Source: Bdellovibrionales bacterium (lineage in GTDB: Bacteria > Bdellovibrionota > UBA1018). Taken from it: DNA of 64,000 nt. Shown piece by piece: positions 9,752 to 20,092 of the stretch. The position numbers and the translations under genes were made by a program. The notes beneath the pieces are model-generated. The model worked only from the letters and a program-made list of their open reading frames with translations. It was not told where the DNA came from and searched no databases. The stretch is from NCBI GenBank assembly GCA_947380295.1, contig CANCQK010000003.1, forward strand, positions 124,001-188,000. The letters run 5' to 3'. The number at the start of each line of letters is the position of its first letter. Position 1 is the first letter of the stretch.

Positions 9752-11010
9752 TTTCCACCTCGAATATGAGCTTCAAAGTCAGCTCTAAATTTTTTAACGA
9801 AACTCATCACTGGACCCGCCGCCGCGTCTCCGAGCGCACAGAGCGTCTTGCCTGCAATGTTGTTGGAGATATCCAGTAACATGGCCAAGTCTTCCTCACG
9901 CCCATGTCCGTGTTCAATTCGCTCAATAATGTCTTCCATCCATTTGCAACCCTCACGACAGGGAGTGCATTGGCCACAGGACTCATGAGCATAGAACCGA
10001 GTAATGCGCGCTAATAATTTCACCACGCAGTAGTCTTCGCTCACTACAACAATGGCTGCTGAGCCGAGCATGGTTCCAATCTTCATCAGCGGCTCAATAT
10101 CGGCTACGACGTCGATTTCATCCGCCGTTAGAACCGGCGCAGATGATCCACCTGGAATCACCGCTTTCAGCTTCTTGTCGCCCAAAATGCCGTGGCAGTG
10201 ATCGTAAATCAACTGCCTCAAGGTCACGCTTCCCGCAGGTAACTCGTAAACCCCAGGCTTTTTAACATGCCCTGAAACACAGAAAAGACGAGTGCCACCC
10301 GATTTTTCCAGTTTACCGAGATTAGAGAACCACTCCCCACCCCGGTTGATAATATAGGGCACAGCAGCTAGGGTCTCAACGTTGTTCACGATTGTAGGAC
10401 CGCCAAATGCGCCCGCCTGAGCTGGAAACGGAGGCTTCACCCGCGGCTCGCCGCGCTTTCCTTCGAGCGAATTGAGCAAGCCCGTTTCTTCGCCGCAGAT
10501 GTAAGCGCCTGCTCCTCGGTGGACGGTCAGATCAAAACTAAAACCTGTTCCATGAATATTTTTGCCTAAGCACCCAGCGTCGTATGCTTCTTGAATGGCC
10601 TGGTCCAAAAGCTTAGCCTCTCGGGTGTACTCACCACGGATATAGATGTATCCGTGATTTGCGCCGATGGCATAGGCACCAATGACCATCCCTTCGATCA
10701 AGAGGTGAGGGGTATATCTCATGATATCCCGATCCTTAAATGTTCCAGGCTCGGACTCGTCGGCATTACAAACGAGGTATTTAGCCTTGGCGGACTGCTT
10801 TGGAATAAATCCCCACTTCATCCCTGTAGGAAAACCAGCGCCTCCTCGGCCCCTCATGTTTGACTTTTTCATCTCTCCAATGATGTCATCCTGATTCATC
10901 GAGAGAGCCTTTTTAGAGGCGGTGTAGCCCCCCATCTTTTTCAAATAGAAATCGAGGGGTCGTGACTCTTCATTAAAATACTGAGCAAATAAAGTTTCTG
11001 ACATTTCCAT
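9736..11010 (-). CDS. nuoF: NADH-quinone oxidoreductase subunit F (FMN, NADH site)
   Basis: NADH-oxidising subunit, 424 residues. The NADH/FMN-binding glycine-rich loop [10 protein letters not shown] is at 54-63 and [10 protein letters not shown] at 167-176. Cluster N3 ligands are Cys345, 348, 351 ([12 protein letters not shown]) and Cys391. NuoF transfers hydride from NADH to FMN and passes electrons to NuoG. No copy of nuoE, F or G exists in the second nuo set, so only this complex can use NADH through the standard module. Confidence 0.97.
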   Translation of the reverse strand: MEMSETLFAQYFNEESRPLDFYLKKMGGYTASKKALSMNQDDIIGEMKKSNMRGRGGAGFPTGMKWGFIPKQSAKAKYLVCNADESEPGTFKDRDIMRYTPHLLIEGMVIGAYAIGANHGYIYIRGEYTREAKLLDQAIQEAYDAGCLGKNIHGTGFSFDLTVHRGAGAYICGEETGLLNSLEGKRGEPRVKPPFPAQAGAFGGPTIVNNVETLAAVPYIINRGGEWFSNLGKLEKSGGTRLFCVSGHVKKPGVYELPAGSVTLRQLIYDHCHGILGDKKLKAVIPGGSSAPVLTADEIDVVADIEPLMKIGTMLGSAAIVVVSEDYCVVKLLARITRFYAHESCGQCTPCREGCKWMEDIIERIEHGHGREEDLAMLLDISNNIAGKTLCALGDAAAGPVMSFVKKFRADFEAHIRGGKCPSA

Positions 11011-11014
11011 AGCC

Positions 11015-11491
11015 CTACTCCAAATGATCCAAAAGTTGATCGAGCTTAGAGACCGTCAAACTCTCATGATAATCATCGTTCAACATCATGGCAGGAGCAG
11101 TGCCGCATGCACCTAGGCACTCTTCCTCAACAACAGTGAACCTCTTGTCCGGAGTCGTTTCACCCCGTTCAATACCAAACTTTTTCTCACAGTGCTCAAC
11201 CAGCTCTTCCGAGCCCCTGAGGCAACAAGCCACGTTGGTGCAAATTTTCAAATGGTATTTTCCGACTGGCTTCAGATTATACATCGTATAAAACGAAGCC
11301 ACTTCCCGCACTTGAGCCGGATGAACACCAATATAGGCGCCCACTTCGTCTAGAATTTCAGGAGGAAGCCAGCTCCACTCCTCCTGCGCTGCATGAAGAG
11401 CAGGCAAAAGCAGCGCTACCTTTGACGGATATCGGCTTTCAAGCTTCTCCATCGACTTGTAAAACTTTTCAGAAAGTAATTTCTTTCCCAT
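11015..11491 (-). CDS. nuoE: NADH-quinone oxidoreductase subunit E ([2Fe-2S])
   Basis: Thioredoxin-fold subunit, 158 residues, holding off-path cluster N1a through Cys84, Cys89, Cys125 and Cys129 (CTNVACC and ECLGACG). The helical N-terminal part ([18 protein letters not shown]) matches the family. It lies 4 bases from nuoF and 25 from nuoD. Confidence 0.96.
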   Translation of the reverse strand: MGKKLLSEKFYKSMEKLESRYPSKVALLLPALHAAQEEWSWLPPEILDEVGAYIGVHPAQVREVASFYTMYNLKPVGKYHLKICTNVACCLRGSEELVEHCEKKFGIERGETTPDKRFTVVEEECLGACGTAPAMMLNDDYHESLTVSKLDQLLDHLE

Positions 11492-11516
11492 GATTAAAAC
11501 CTCATCTTCAACCGCT

Positions 11517-12767
11517 CTACCGGTCTAGCTCCCCAGCAATAATGTTAATGCTCCCTAATGCCGCCACCATGTCTGCGATTTTTTCACCTTCGACCATGGG
11601 ACTGAGCGCCTGAAAATGCCAAACTGATGGGCCGCGAATTCTCATCCGATGAGCACGGGTCGCGCCCTTGCTCACAATATAGAATCCCAACTCGCCGTTT
11701 GCGGCCTCAAACTGAGTGTAGGCCTCGCCTGCTGGCACTTCAAAACCGGTCATGAAGAATTTAAAATGATGAATCAATCCTTCCATGGTGTTGTGAACGA
11801 CAGTTTTCTCTGGAATTCGAACCCGCTTGTCTTCAGACCAAATCGGACCCTTTTTCATCTTATCTGCGCACTGACTCAAAATATTAAGGGATTGCCGAAT
11901 TTCGTTAATTCGAACCATGTATCGGTCAAAAACATCGCCATTCTGAGCCACAGGTACATCAAACTCAACGTTCTTATAAAACATGCACGGCTGATCGCGT
12001 CTCAGATCAAGATCGATTCCCGCAGCTCGCGCATTGGGACCCGAAAAAGAATAATCCATACAATCCTGCTTACTGAAAACCCCGACTCCAACGGTTCGCT
12101 TTTTCCAGATCTTATTATTGGTGAGTAACTCATCCATTTCGTCAATCACTTTGCGGGTCTTTTCAACCCAGGCCTTGAGTTCCTTTTCAAAGCCATCTGG
12201 CGCATCGCCCATCAATCCACCAATTCGAGTAAAAGAGGTAGTGAGGCGAGCTCCACAGAGCTTTTCAACCAAAGTATAGGCTTCTTCTCTTTGATGAAAA
12301 CCGTAGAGGAAAAATGAAAATGCGCCCAAATCAACCGCGTTAATCCCAACGCAAATCAAGTGATCCATGACTCGTGCAAGCTCGCAGCAAATCATCCGAA
12401 TCCAAACGCATCGCTCAGGAACTTCAACTCCCATCAGCTTTTCAACTGACATGGCATAGGTGACGTTATTAATGAGAGCTGAGCAGTAATTAAGTCGATC
12501 AGTATAAACTGTAAAATTGTGGAAAGTTCGGTTTTCACCCAACTTTTCCTTGGCACGATGGGTAAAACCAAATTCACAATAAGATTTTTCGATGGTCTCG
12601 CCATTGAGTTTGGCAACCATACGAAGGGCCCCGTGCATGGCAGGGTGAGTAGGTCCAATATTCACGATGACTCGGGAATCGCCCCATAGGTCATCGGGAT
12701 CATGTTCAACTTGATACCCGGATGGCAGGTCGATTTGGCTTCTTCTGGCTTCTTTTGATTCTGTCAT
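11517..12767 (-). CDS. nuoD: NADH-quinone oxidoreductase subunit D
   Basis: Subunit that lines the quinone-reduction site next to cluster N2, 416 residues. It keeps GPTHPAMHGALR with both quinone-site histidines, VEKLMGVEVPERC and the C-terminal AALGSINIIAGELDR. The stretch that usually reads PHIGYLHRGxEK is here CEFGFTHRAKEK, a modest divergence close to the quinone site. It is separate from nuoC, not fused. Confidence 0.96.
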   Translation of the reverse strand: MTESKEARRSQIDLPSGYQVEHDPDDLWGDSRVIVNIGPTHPAMHGALRMVAKLNGETIEKSYCEFGFTHRAKEKLGENRTFHNFTVYTDRLNYCSALINNVTYAMSVEKLMGVEVPERCVWIRMICCELARVMDHLICVGINAVDLGAFSFFLYGFHQREEAYTLVEKLCGARLTTSFTRIGGLMGDAPDGFEKELKAWVEKTRKVIDEMDELLTNNKIWKKRTVGVGVFSKQDCMDYSFSGPNARAAGIDLDLRRDQPCMFYKNVEFDVPVAQNGDVFDRYMVRINEIRQSLNILSQCADKMKKGPIWSEDKRVRIPEKTVVHNTMEGLIHHFKFFMTGFEVPAGEAYTQFEAANGELGFYIVSKGATRAHRMRIRGPSVWHFQALSPMVEGEKIADMVAALGSINIIAGELDR

Positions 12768-12776
12768 GGCTCGCCT

Positions 12777-13343
12777 CTACTTTAATCGCTCTGGGTCAAC
12801 GGCCTGAGGATCTGTGAAAATTTGATAGCCCTTGATAGGATAGTCCTTCCTCAGTGGATGACCGACCCATCGTTCGTCCATGAGAATTCTTCTCAAGTTA
12901 GGGTGACCTTCGAACTGAACGCCGTACATGTCATAGACTTCACGCTCAGCCCAGTCTGCACCCTTCCAAACGGAGACAGCACTCGGCACACTCACGCCTT
13001 CCGGCACTCTCACCTTCACTCGAATTCGGCAGAGTTTCGACTGAGAAAAAAGCTGATAAACAACCTCAAATCGCAGTTCAGAGGACTCATCTGTAGCCGT
13101 AATGTCTGCGAGAAAACCATACTCGAAGCCATCAGTTTCTTTGAGAAACTTAAGAACCTCAACCAACCGGTCTCGCTTAACATAGATGATAGGCACGTCA
13201 GTAGCATCTGCTTGAGGCATCTTCACCTCTTCGATGGCTCCATCAAAGGTTTTCTTCAGGTCTGCTACTTGACCTCTCCAGATCTCACCGAACTGGGTCA
13301 CCCATTCTCCACCATTCGTCGGTATCGGATGTCTAATATCCAT
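12777..13343 (-). CDS. nuoC: NADH-quinone oxidoreductase subunit C
   Basis: Peripheral-arm scaffold subunit, 188 residues. The family signature is clear: ADWAEREVYDMYGVQFEGHP, then LRRILMDERWVGHPLRKDYP. It carries no cofactor. An N-terminal extension of about 25 residues precedes the conserved domain. It lies between nuoB and nuoD. Confidence 0.95.
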   Translation of the reverse strand: MDIRHPIPTNGGEWVTQFGEIWRGQVADLKKTFDGAIEEVKMPQADATDVPIIYVKRDRLVEVLKFLKETDGFEYGFLADITATDESSELRFEVVYQLFSQSKLCRIRVKVRVPEGVSVPSAVSVWKGADWAEREVYDMYGVQFEGHPNLRRILMDERWVGHPLRKDYPIKGYQIFTDPQAVDPERLK

Positions 13344-13356
13344 TACAAATCCTTTG

Positions 13357-13854
13357 CTATCCTTGTTTAGCCTGAGCCAATCGCCTTTGCGAGTGGGTCT
13401 GGCCCTGGGTAATCAACTCTTGCAATCTCATCAATCCATGAATCACCCCCTCAGGAGAAGGGGGACATCCTGGAATATAAACATCCACGGGAATCATCGT
13501 ATCGATTCCCTGAAGAACGCTATAAACATTGAAAATTCCGCCTGAGGAAGCGCATGCACCGAAAGACATGACATACTTTGGATCACTCATTTGGTCATAG
13601 ACCGTCTTCAATACCGGAGCCATCTTGAGATTAATGATGCCCGCAACAATGAGGAGATCGCTTTGCCTAGGCGAAAACCGAATGACCTCTGCGCCAAACC
13701 GAGACATATCATAGTCAGCAGCAAGGGACGCCATCATCTCAATCCCGCAACAACTCGTGCCGAAGGGGAGAGGCCAAATCGAATGCTTTCTGCCCCAATT
13801 AATGAAGTCATCTAAGCGCGTGGTGACATATCCTACTGATCCATCTTTTGACAT
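13357..13854 (-). CDS. nuoB: NADH-quinone oxidoreductase subunit B (cluster N2)
   Basis: Holds the terminal [4Fe-4S] cluster N2, which reduces quinone. Ligands are the tandem Cys35-Cys36 ([11 protein letters not shown]), Cys101 (GACASSGG) and Cys130 (PGCPPSPE). It has 165 residues. A gap of 78 bases separates it from nuoA, the largest in this operon, with no obvious promoter or hairpin in it. Confidence 0.97.
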   Translation of the reverse strand: MSKDGSVGYVTTRLDDFINWGRKHSIWPLPFGTSCCGIEMMASLAADYDMSRFGAEVIRFSPRQSDLLIVAGIINLKMAPVLKTVYDQMSDPKYVMSFGACASSGGIFNVYSVLQGIDTMIPVDVYIPGCPPSPEGVIHGLMRLQELITQGQTHSQRRLAQAKQG

Positions 13855-13932
13855 AAATCTATCCTTGTTTTTTGGATCCTTTCGATCAGCTTCTCAGCAC
13901 AATCTAGTGACCGAAACGAAGCTCTTAAAGAG

Positions 13933-14292
13933 CTATTCCCACTCCAGTGCGCCCTTTTTTAACACGTAGAAATACCCGATGAGCAGGATTCCAACGAAAA
14001 GTCCCATCTCAACTAAGATAAAAGAATTCACACTCAGGTACTTTCTGTAAACCACTGCCCATGGGTAGAAGAAGATTCCCTCGACATCGAAAAGCAAAAA
14101 TAAAATCGCGACCAAGTAAAACCGAACTGAAAACCGATGATGAGCGGAACCAAAAGAAGGCATACCACACTCAAACGGTCGATTTTTTCGGGCGTTGGGA
14201 ATTCCTGCACCTAACAGCGTAGTCAGAAGCAAAGCTCCCAAACCGACGGCGAGCCCTACCAGCAACAAAATAAGCACGGGGATATAGGTCAT
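13933..14292 (-). CDS. nuoA: NADH-quinone oxidoreductase subunit A
   Basis: Three-helix membrane subunit, 119 residues from the ATG at 14292. That start gives MTYIPVLILLLVGLAVGLG, the normal NuoA beginning; the frame is open further upstream but that part overlaps the end of nuoN2 and looks non-coding. The conserved RPFECGMPS loop and the acidic FDVEGIFFYPWA motif are present. It follows nuoN2 by 32 bases, so both complexes are probably on one transcript. Confidence 0.94.
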   Translation of the reverse strand: MTYIPVLILLLVGLAVGLGALLLTTLLGAGIPNARKNRPFECGMPSFGSAHHRFSVRFYLVAILFLLFDVEGIFFYPWAVVYRKYLSVNSFILVEMGLFVGILLIGYFYVLKKGALEWE

Positions 14293-14324
14293 GCCATTTT
14301 TATAGCCCGTTGCGTGAACAGGTG

Positions 14325-15791
14325 CTACCAAAAAATAAATCCAAGAGACTCTCCCGCTCCTTTTAGAACAAGGCCAGCAAAGATCCCGGCTAATGTCATC
14401 GGAATCACGAGGACAGTCAGGTAAGCTTTTCTTGCCCACTGAGAAGTGAGGGGCGCCAGTGACTTTTTAAAATCCCCCACGAGGTGATAGGAGAGTCTCG
14501 CTACTGCCACTGTCGATAAAACCATTGCCAATATCCCGACTAACGCGAGCGGATAACGCCCACTCCCGATGACTGCACCAATTAAGGTAAACTTCCCGAT
14601 AAATCCTGGGAACGGAGGACTACCAACCAAACAAAGCAAAAATGCAATCAAGCAGACGCACTCAAAAACCGCTCTTTTTAGAAGACCTCGAAGGTCCTGA
14701 ATTCGATCCGACTGAACTTCATCAAAAACAAAAGACAAAACGTAGAAGATCCCAGTGAGAGCAAAAAGCTGAATCACCAAATTGTAGAGAAGGGCCGCAA
14801 TTCCCACTTGATCCAAGACGAGAAGCCCCATCATCATAAATCCCGTTTCGGCGACCACTAAATAACCCACCAATCGCTTTACAGATTCTTGCTTCAAGGC
14901 AAGAAGAGACCCCACCATCATAGTCAAGCCAGCAACAACCGCGAAAATTTGAGTCCAATCGATTCCACCCAGAACTTCCCAGTGGCCCTCAGTCATGCCG
15001 GGTTGCGTGAATATAACAATCAAGAAGCGAACAGCAATCGCAAATCCAGCCGCTCGAGCTCCAACTGAAAGAAACGCTGCAACAGGCGTAGGGGATCCCT
15101 CCATGACATCAGGAGTGACCAAATACATGGGAAAGGCCCCAATTTGAAAACTCAAAGCCAAAAGCATGAACATAAATACAACTAACATCACCTGCGGAGG
15201 CAAGGGTTGAGCCAAAAGGTGCTTATGAATTTCGTAAATATTCAGGGAATGAGTGTATGCAAAAAGAATAGCGAGGGAGTAAAGAAAAAGGGCACCTGCT
15301 ACAGAACCAAATGCCAAATATTTTACTCCTGCTTCTGTTGACAGAAGCGACTTCCGCCCGAAAGCAGCAAGAAAATAGGAAACTATATTCAAAAAAAGCA
15401 GAGATAAATAGGCAAGAATTACATCAGCAGCGGACGACACCAAGCACATTGCCAGCGAAGCAGCTAGAACCAGCGCTACGTACTCCGTTCTTCGACCTGG
15501 GTTGATTTCTGCAGTTTGTCCAACTGATGCAATACTCAAAGCAGCGAGGGCAATAAAAATCAGTTTAAAGAATAGAGAGAATCCATCCAAACACAGAACT
15601 CCACCAAAAACGGGGGTGGGACCAAATTGATAGCTGTAAACCGCATAGAAAAATGCGGCACCCAAACCTAGTAGTGAAATCGCGGTAACCAACCGCAGTT
15701 GCTCTCCCTCGTAAGTAATCTCACTTGCAATCACAAAAGCGAGGGTTAAGGCGATCAGAATCTCCGGCATGATGTACACGAATTCCTTCAC
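14325..15791 (-). CDS. Divergent NuoN paralogue of the second complex I
   Basis: 488 residues, multi-pass, clearly NuoN-like (VTPDVMEGSPTPVAAF parallels MPDVYEGAPVPVTGF of nuoN). The membrane Glu is Leu (YLSLLFLNIVSY), the first channel Lys is Gln (SFQIGAFP) and the second is Arg (VGARAAGF); the distal Lys (GFIGKFTLIG) is kept. The frame is intact, and it ends the 11-gene set. The losses suggest no proton translocation through this subunit, while the fold is preserved. Confidence 0.88.
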   Translation of the reverse strand: MKEFVYIMPEILIALTLAFVIASEITYEGEQLRLVTAISLLGLGAAFFYAVYSYQFGPTPVFGGVLCLDGFSLFFKLIFIALAALSIASVGQTAEINPGRRTEYVALVLAASLAMCLVSSAADVILAYLSLLFLNIVSYFLAAFGRKSLLSTEAGVKYLAFGSVAGALFLYSLAILFAYTHSLNIYEIHKHLLAQPLPPQVMLVVFMFMLLALSFQIGAFPMYLVTPDVMEGSPTPVAAFLSVGARAAGFAIAVRFLIVIFTQPGMTEGHWEVLGGIDWTQIFAVVAGLTMMVGSLLALKQESVKRLVGYLVVAETGFMMMGLLVLDQVGIAALLYNLVIQLFALTGIFYVLSFVFDEVQSDRIQDLRGLLKRAVFECVCLIAFLLCLVGSPPFPGFIGKFTLIGAVIGSGRYPLALVGILAMVLSTVAVARLSYHLVGDFKKSLAPLTSQWARKAYLTVLVIPMTLAGIFAGLVLKGAGESLGFIFW

Positions 15792-15828
15792 GAAAGTTTC
15801 CCTCTTCTTTTCATTTTCCTTTTTTCCC

Positions 15829-17328
15829 CTATTTTACGGTCGATAGTACTGTCAAGACCGTGGGCCGAATTAGCTCGATCAGCGGCTTGGGATAGAGTCC
15901 GAAAAACAACAAACTCAAAACGACCGGGAGCATATAAGCTCTCTCCCTCAAGGTGAGATCCTCAAATGCTGCGGAGCGTTCATTTACACCGCCCAAAAAA
16001 AGGAGCCGGTACATGGTGAACAAGTAGTAGGAGGCAAGTAACAAAGCTCCTCCTGAAATGATCACCGTCAACGGATGAATCGAGTAACTTCCAATGATGA
16101 TTAATGCGTGACCCACAAAACCGCCAAATCCTGGAAATCCCATCAATGAAGCCACAATCAAACCTGAGATCACCGCCACCACAGGAGCACGAGTCACGAT
16201 TCCACCGAGAACTCGCTCTCGATTTTCATCCATAAACCAAGAACTTCCGGTCCGGTCAGCAATAATTCCAGAAAACAAACCAAATCCAGCTAGGCCAAGA
16301 CCCATCATGAGCTGTTGATAAACAGATCCAACCACACCCACAGGATTCAAGGATCCAATCCCCATCAGAACCAACCCAACTTCACTCAAACAGATAAATG
16401 CTAGAAGTCTCCTCAGTCCTCTTTGAGCCATGGCACAAATCCCGCCTACAAAGAGATTAAGAATCCCAACACCTACAATCCACTTATAAGCCGAACTGAG
16501 CGCATCCGGGAAAAGTACGTAGCAATAACGAGAAAACAAATAAAGGGAGACGGGAACGACGCCTGCACAAAGAGCTACAAAAACAGAAGAGGGTGCCTCC
16601 TGTGACACTTCTGTAAACCAACCATGAAGGGGCCAAATCGGTGCGCGCAATGAAAGCCCAGCACTCATCAACATAAATGCGACATGAGAAACCGATAATT
16701 CAAAACCGAGGAAATTGAAATCCTTCCCAGCCAACTTTCCGCCTGCTAACTCCCGCAGGGAAAATGTGTGCGGATCTAACGAGTAATAAATCAAAATAAG
16801 AGCTGAAAAAATCAAGGCATCCCCTAAAGAACCTGCCACCATCGCCTTGAACGCAGCTTTCTCGCGCCCTTCGCCACCCCAGATTCCAACCAGGAAATAC
16901 AACGGTAACGCACTCACTCCCCAGAAAAAAAACTGGAGAAAAAGATCCTGGGCACAAACTGCACCAAAGAGCGAAGCCTGCAACACAAGGAGCAGACCCT
17001 GCATGCCCCGGACACCCACTTTTTGATCCCATTCCGAGGCAATTAGGACAGGAAAAAGAATGGCAATCAAGATCATCAGAAGAGCGTTGAGTCCGTCGAC
17101 TGCCATATCGTAACTGATTGCATACGAACCCACCCAAGGAAGCAGTTCTGTCATTTGTAAGTCTGCATTTTGATTTTGCATGGATACAATCAAGATCACT
17201 GCGCAGATACTAGCCGCAAGACTTGACGCAAGAGCTATCCACCGGCTCCTCGGAACCTGGACTACCGTCTGAAGAAGTGCGCCAATCAACGGAAAAACTA
17301 ATGTCAAACTGATCAAATGATGATTCAC
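15829..17328 (-). CDS. Divergent NuoM paralogue of the second complex I
   Basis: 499 residues. The fold-defining stretch QFFFWGVSALPLYFLVGIWG aligns without gaps to NuoM, but the essential Glu is Gly (FWG for FWE). The first Lys is Arg (LSLRAPIWPLHGW), the Lys of LLKMGG is Pro (GVVPVSL), and the distal Glu is His (GFVGHALII). All four positions are intact in nuoM at 2379-3956. The gene sits 10 bases after nuoL2. Confidence 0.9.
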   Translation of the reverse strand: MNHHLISLTLVFPLIGALLQTVVQVPRSRWIALASSLAASICAVILIVSMQNQNADLQMTELLPWVGSYAISYDMAVDGLNALLMILIAILFPVLIASEWDQKVGVRGMQGLLLVLQASLFGAVCAQDLFLQFFFWGVSALPLYFLVGIWGGEGREKAAFKAMVAGSLGDALIFSALILIYYSLDPHTFSLRELAGGKLAGKDFNFLGFELSVSHVAFMLMSAGLSLRAPIWPLHGWFTEVSQEAPSSVFVALCAGVVPVSLYLFSRYCYVLFPDALSSAYKWIVGVGILNLFVGGICAMAQRGLRRLLAFICLSEVGLVLMGIGSLNPVGVVGSVYQQLMMGLGLAGFGLFSGIIADRTGSSWFMDENRERVLGGIVTRAPVVAVISGLIVASLMGFPGFGGFVGHALIIIGSYSIHPLTVIISGGALLLASYYLFTMYRLLFLGGVNERSAAFEDLTLRERAYMLPVVLSLLFFGLYPKPLIELIRPTVLTVLSTVK

Positions 17329-17338
17329 GATCGTTCCT

Positions 17339-19282
17339 TTACAATTTTAAAAAATGAGCTAAAAGCGCAAAACCCGAGCTTAGCGCAAAAAACAAATACC
17401 ACCTGAGATCACCCGTCTGAATGAGTTGCAATAATTTTGCGGGGACATCCACCAACTTCTTCACTGACACATTCAAGGATTCAGTCAGTTTATGATCAAT
17501 AGCCCGCGTCACCTCAGACACGTTCTTAACTCCAAAACTCAACAAATTCGGCATCCACTGCGACCAAATTTTTACGTCAACCAGCTTTTCCGCGCAGCGC
17601 CCCAACCACTCTAGACTATCCATTAATCTGCCTGTCGAGTGGTCCACGCCGTAGCCTCGGGCGATAAACTGACTTGCCCTGGGAAAAAATGAAGTAATCT
17701 GAGTCCAACGGTCCTGTTTTCGACCTGAAACCCAGTAAGCCAGGATAATTGAAAAAACAAGAACACCCCAATAGAGGCTCGAAGCTGAGAAGTAATTCTC
17801 TGAGCGATAAGCCTCAAAACTTTGAGCAGTAAAAAACCGATCAAAGAGCGACTTAATCAAACGATCCGGCGAGTCCTGAATCAGTTCGCCTGTTACCGTA
17901 CCTGTCCAAATCGAAGCTAAACTCAGAGCCACTAACAAAAATGACGATATAATCACGGCCAAGGACGCCTTAGAGCCTGAGCGCCGGAAGGAAATCTTCC
18001 ATGCGAGTCGCCAGCCAAGGAAAACAAAAAGAGCAAAATTAAAAAGAAAAACGGCTGCAGTTGCAGGGACTGCAAGCGCTTGGGTAATCCACCGAACATA
18101 ACCCGTGGTCGTAACAAACCCAACCATCCCAGTTCCGGCGCTGACAGCCAAAAATACAGCGGCTTTAATCCAAAGGGCCTTCTTTTGTTGAGAAACAATC
18201 TCAGTCCCCCCAGAGTCGAGTGCAGTTGCAGATCCAGCCATAGATATGGCTGAAAGACTCACACCAATCAACAGTGCCATTGCCGAATAAGGACCACTAA
18301 ACGCGAGAGCAGCAACCGACAGAGAAAGGCCCGCCGACAGCCAGAGTCCGACCATCAGGTCCCAGTCTTTTTGGAACAGTCCAGCAAAGACAGTCAGAAT
18401 AGAAGAGGTGAGCGCCACCCAACCAAAGGACGGAAATAACTCCAAGGATCTAAACTGAGGCTCAAGCCTGATCAGGAGAGGAAAACAAGCCCATGCAGGC
18501 AAAACCTGACCTAAGAGAATTCTTAAAGGCAAGTATCCCTCTGTCTTTGCCACCAATAACCCTAGAAATGGAAAAGGCTGAAGCTGGACGCAGGTTCCCG
18601 AAATCAAAAGAATCGCTCCAACCCAAGTTGAATGAACCAAGTCAGCATGACTCATCCATAACTCCGGGTCATTGAGAATCAATGCCGGTCGGGAAGCAGC
18701 GAGTATACAAGCCCCTAAAAACGCCAGTAGAAATCCAACTGAGCGTTCGGTCGCAAACTTAGCAGAGAGTTTAGCGTCCATTCCGGAGTCCCAGCGTGAA
18801 CCAATGGTCAAGAATCCGCCCAAGATCGTTAAACTGAGTCCCAAAAACTCCATCCACGGCGTCAATGAGGCCCAAGCTAATGCTACACCGGCAGTGGAAA
18901 TCCCAAGACCAGTTAATACCTTCTCAAAGTAAACCTCCTTTGAAAAAGCGCCCTGGCTCAATAATACCGTTCCACTCACTAAGGCTAGGAGAGTGACCAT
19001 TGCGAGAGCAATAGGATCCTGAAACATTCCAAGGGTGATTGCCCCGTTCTCATCGCGGGACCAAATCCAGCCCGCACTCCAAACTCGAGTTTCAAAGTGA
19101 TCCTTGAGAAAAATGCCCGAATCTAGACCCACACCTACTAAAAGGATCATGAGCCCCGCCCAGATGAGCCAACTCCCGCGGCCTGGCAGCTTTTTTCCTA
19201 GAGCAGCTACAAAGAGACTCATGAGGAACAGGACTGCTATGGAGATCAATAAAAACGTCGGGGATCCCTGTTGATTAATCAT
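17339..19282 (-). CDS. Highly divergent NuoL-like subunit of the second complex I
   Basis: 647 residues, about the length of NuoL, many membrane helices and a long C-terminal segment ending in a last hydrophobic helix (LRWYLFFALSSGFALLAHFL). The family call rests on length, position between nuoK2 and nuoM2, and weak motif matches: a Glu survives in LTPWMEFLGLSL, but the Lys/His channel motif (GKSAQIPLYVWLPD) is replaced by CVQLQPFPFLGLLV. It is the most divergent member of the set. The start overlaps nuoK2 by 4 bases. Confidence 0.75.
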   Translation of the reverse strand: MINQQGSPTFLLISIAVLFLMSLFVAALGKKLPGRGSWLIWAGLMILLVGVGLDSGIFLKDHFETRVWSAGWIWSRDENGAITLGMFQDPIALAMVTLLALVSGTVLLSQGAFSKEVYFEKVLTGLGISTAGVALAWASLTPWMEFLGLSLTILGGFLTIGSRWDSGMDAKLSAKFATERSVGFLLAFLGACILAASRPALILNDPELWMSHADLVHSTWVGAILLISGTCVQLQPFPFLGLLVAKTEGYLPLRILLGQVLPAWACFPLLIRLEPQFRSLELFPSFGWVALTSSILTVFAGLFQKDWDLMVGLWLSAGLSLSVAALAFSGPYSAMALLIGVSLSAISMAGSATALDSGGTEIVSQQKKALWIKAAVFLAVSAGTGMVGFVTTTGYVRWITQALAVPATAAVFLFNFALFVFLGWRLAWKISFRRSGSKASLAVIISSFLLVALSLASIWTGTVTGELIQDSPDRLIKSLFDRFFTAQSFEAYRSENYFSASSLYWGVLVFSIILAYWVSGRKQDRWTQITSFFPRASQFIARGYGVDHSTGRLMDSLEWLGRCAEKLVDVKIWSQWMPNLLSFGVKNVSEVTRAIDHKLTESLNVSVKKLVDVPAKLLQLIQTGDLRWYLFFALSSGFALLAHFLKL

Positions 19283-19566
19283 TGTTTCAGCGCTTGCAGA
19301 TCATCCATTGAGATTCGCCTTTTAAGAAAAAAGAGTCGAATCGCTAAAGAATACCCAACGACCAGCTGCGCTATACCTCCTAAAGTAATAAACAAACCAA
19401 AAATATGCCCTTGAATCCTAAGGCCTGAATGTAAACCCGCAATCACGAAAATCATGGTGGAACCAATAATGAGCAGCTGGATTCCAACCAACAGGCCTAG
19501 GACTGACTTCCTCGAAATCATCGCAACCAACCCTAATCCGCCAATCAGTCCTGCAATCGCCATCAT
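19279..19566 (-). CDS. NuoK paralogue with both glutamates replaced by glutamine
   Basis: 95 residues, three helices. Gap-free alignment to nuoK shows the two essential acids changed: SIELMLNA becomes GIQLLIIG, and AAAESAVGLGL becomes GIAQLVVGYSL. In E. coli the equivalent residues (E36, E72) are needed for pumping. Overlaps of 4 bases with both nuoJ2 and nuoL2 point to coordinated translation, so the gene looks maintained. Confidence 0.88.
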   Translation of the reverse strand: MMAIAGLIGGLGLVAMISRKSVLGLLVGIQLLIIGSTMIFVIAGLHSGLRIQGHIFGLFITLGGIAQLVVGYSLAIRLFFLKRRISMDDLQALKQ

Positions 19567-20060
19567 ATTGAGTCACCACCCTCAGAACGAGCAACCACTC
19601 CGCCTCCCACCAACACCAAAAAGAGAGTTAATGCGAGCACCTCGAGCGATAACAAGTTTTCTTGGGTAAGAACCCGCCCTACCAATCTTAAATCGCTTCC
19701 GTCGGCAAATTCGGTTTGAGGTCCACTCGGAAGATTGCGTGAAATCAGGGCAATACAAATCGTAAAAATGCATCCCAGAACCAAGGAAACAATCTGAACA
19801 AACAATGTCTTGCTGTTTCGTTTCGCAGCAGGCGGATGATATTCTCCGAACATCACTGCGAAGAACAAAAATGAAATAGTCACCAAAGTGGACACAATCC
19901 ATTGAACTATCGCTAGAAACTCAGCCCCTAAGGTCAGGTAAACCGCTCCGATACCCAGACCAGCTACCCACAATGCGAGAATAGCAACTCGCATATGTCC
20001 GACAAAAGTCGCCATCAGCACTGCGGCCAAGGTAATTCCAGAAAAAATCCAGCTCATCAT
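19563..20060 (-). CDS. NuoJ-like subunit of the second complex I
   Basis: 165 residues, five predicted helices, called from its position between nuoI2 and nuoK2 and from a faint NuoJ pattern (GAEFLAIVQWIVSTLVTISF where NuoJ has a VYAGAIMVLF core). The Tyr-Ala-Gly of the moving TM3 helix is lost. Sequence alone would not identify it with confidence. Confidence 0.72.
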   Translation of the reverse strand: MMSWIFSGITLAAVLMATFVGHMRVAILALWVAGLGIGAVYLTLGAEFLAIVQWIVSTLVTISFLFFAVMFGEYHPPAAKRNSKTLFVQIVSLVLGCIFTICIALISRNLPSGPQTEFADGSDLRLVGRVLTQENLLSLEVLALTLFLVLVGGGVVARSEGGDSI

Positions 20061-20092
20061 CTTTAGGTGATCTCCAACATATCTTGCCTCAA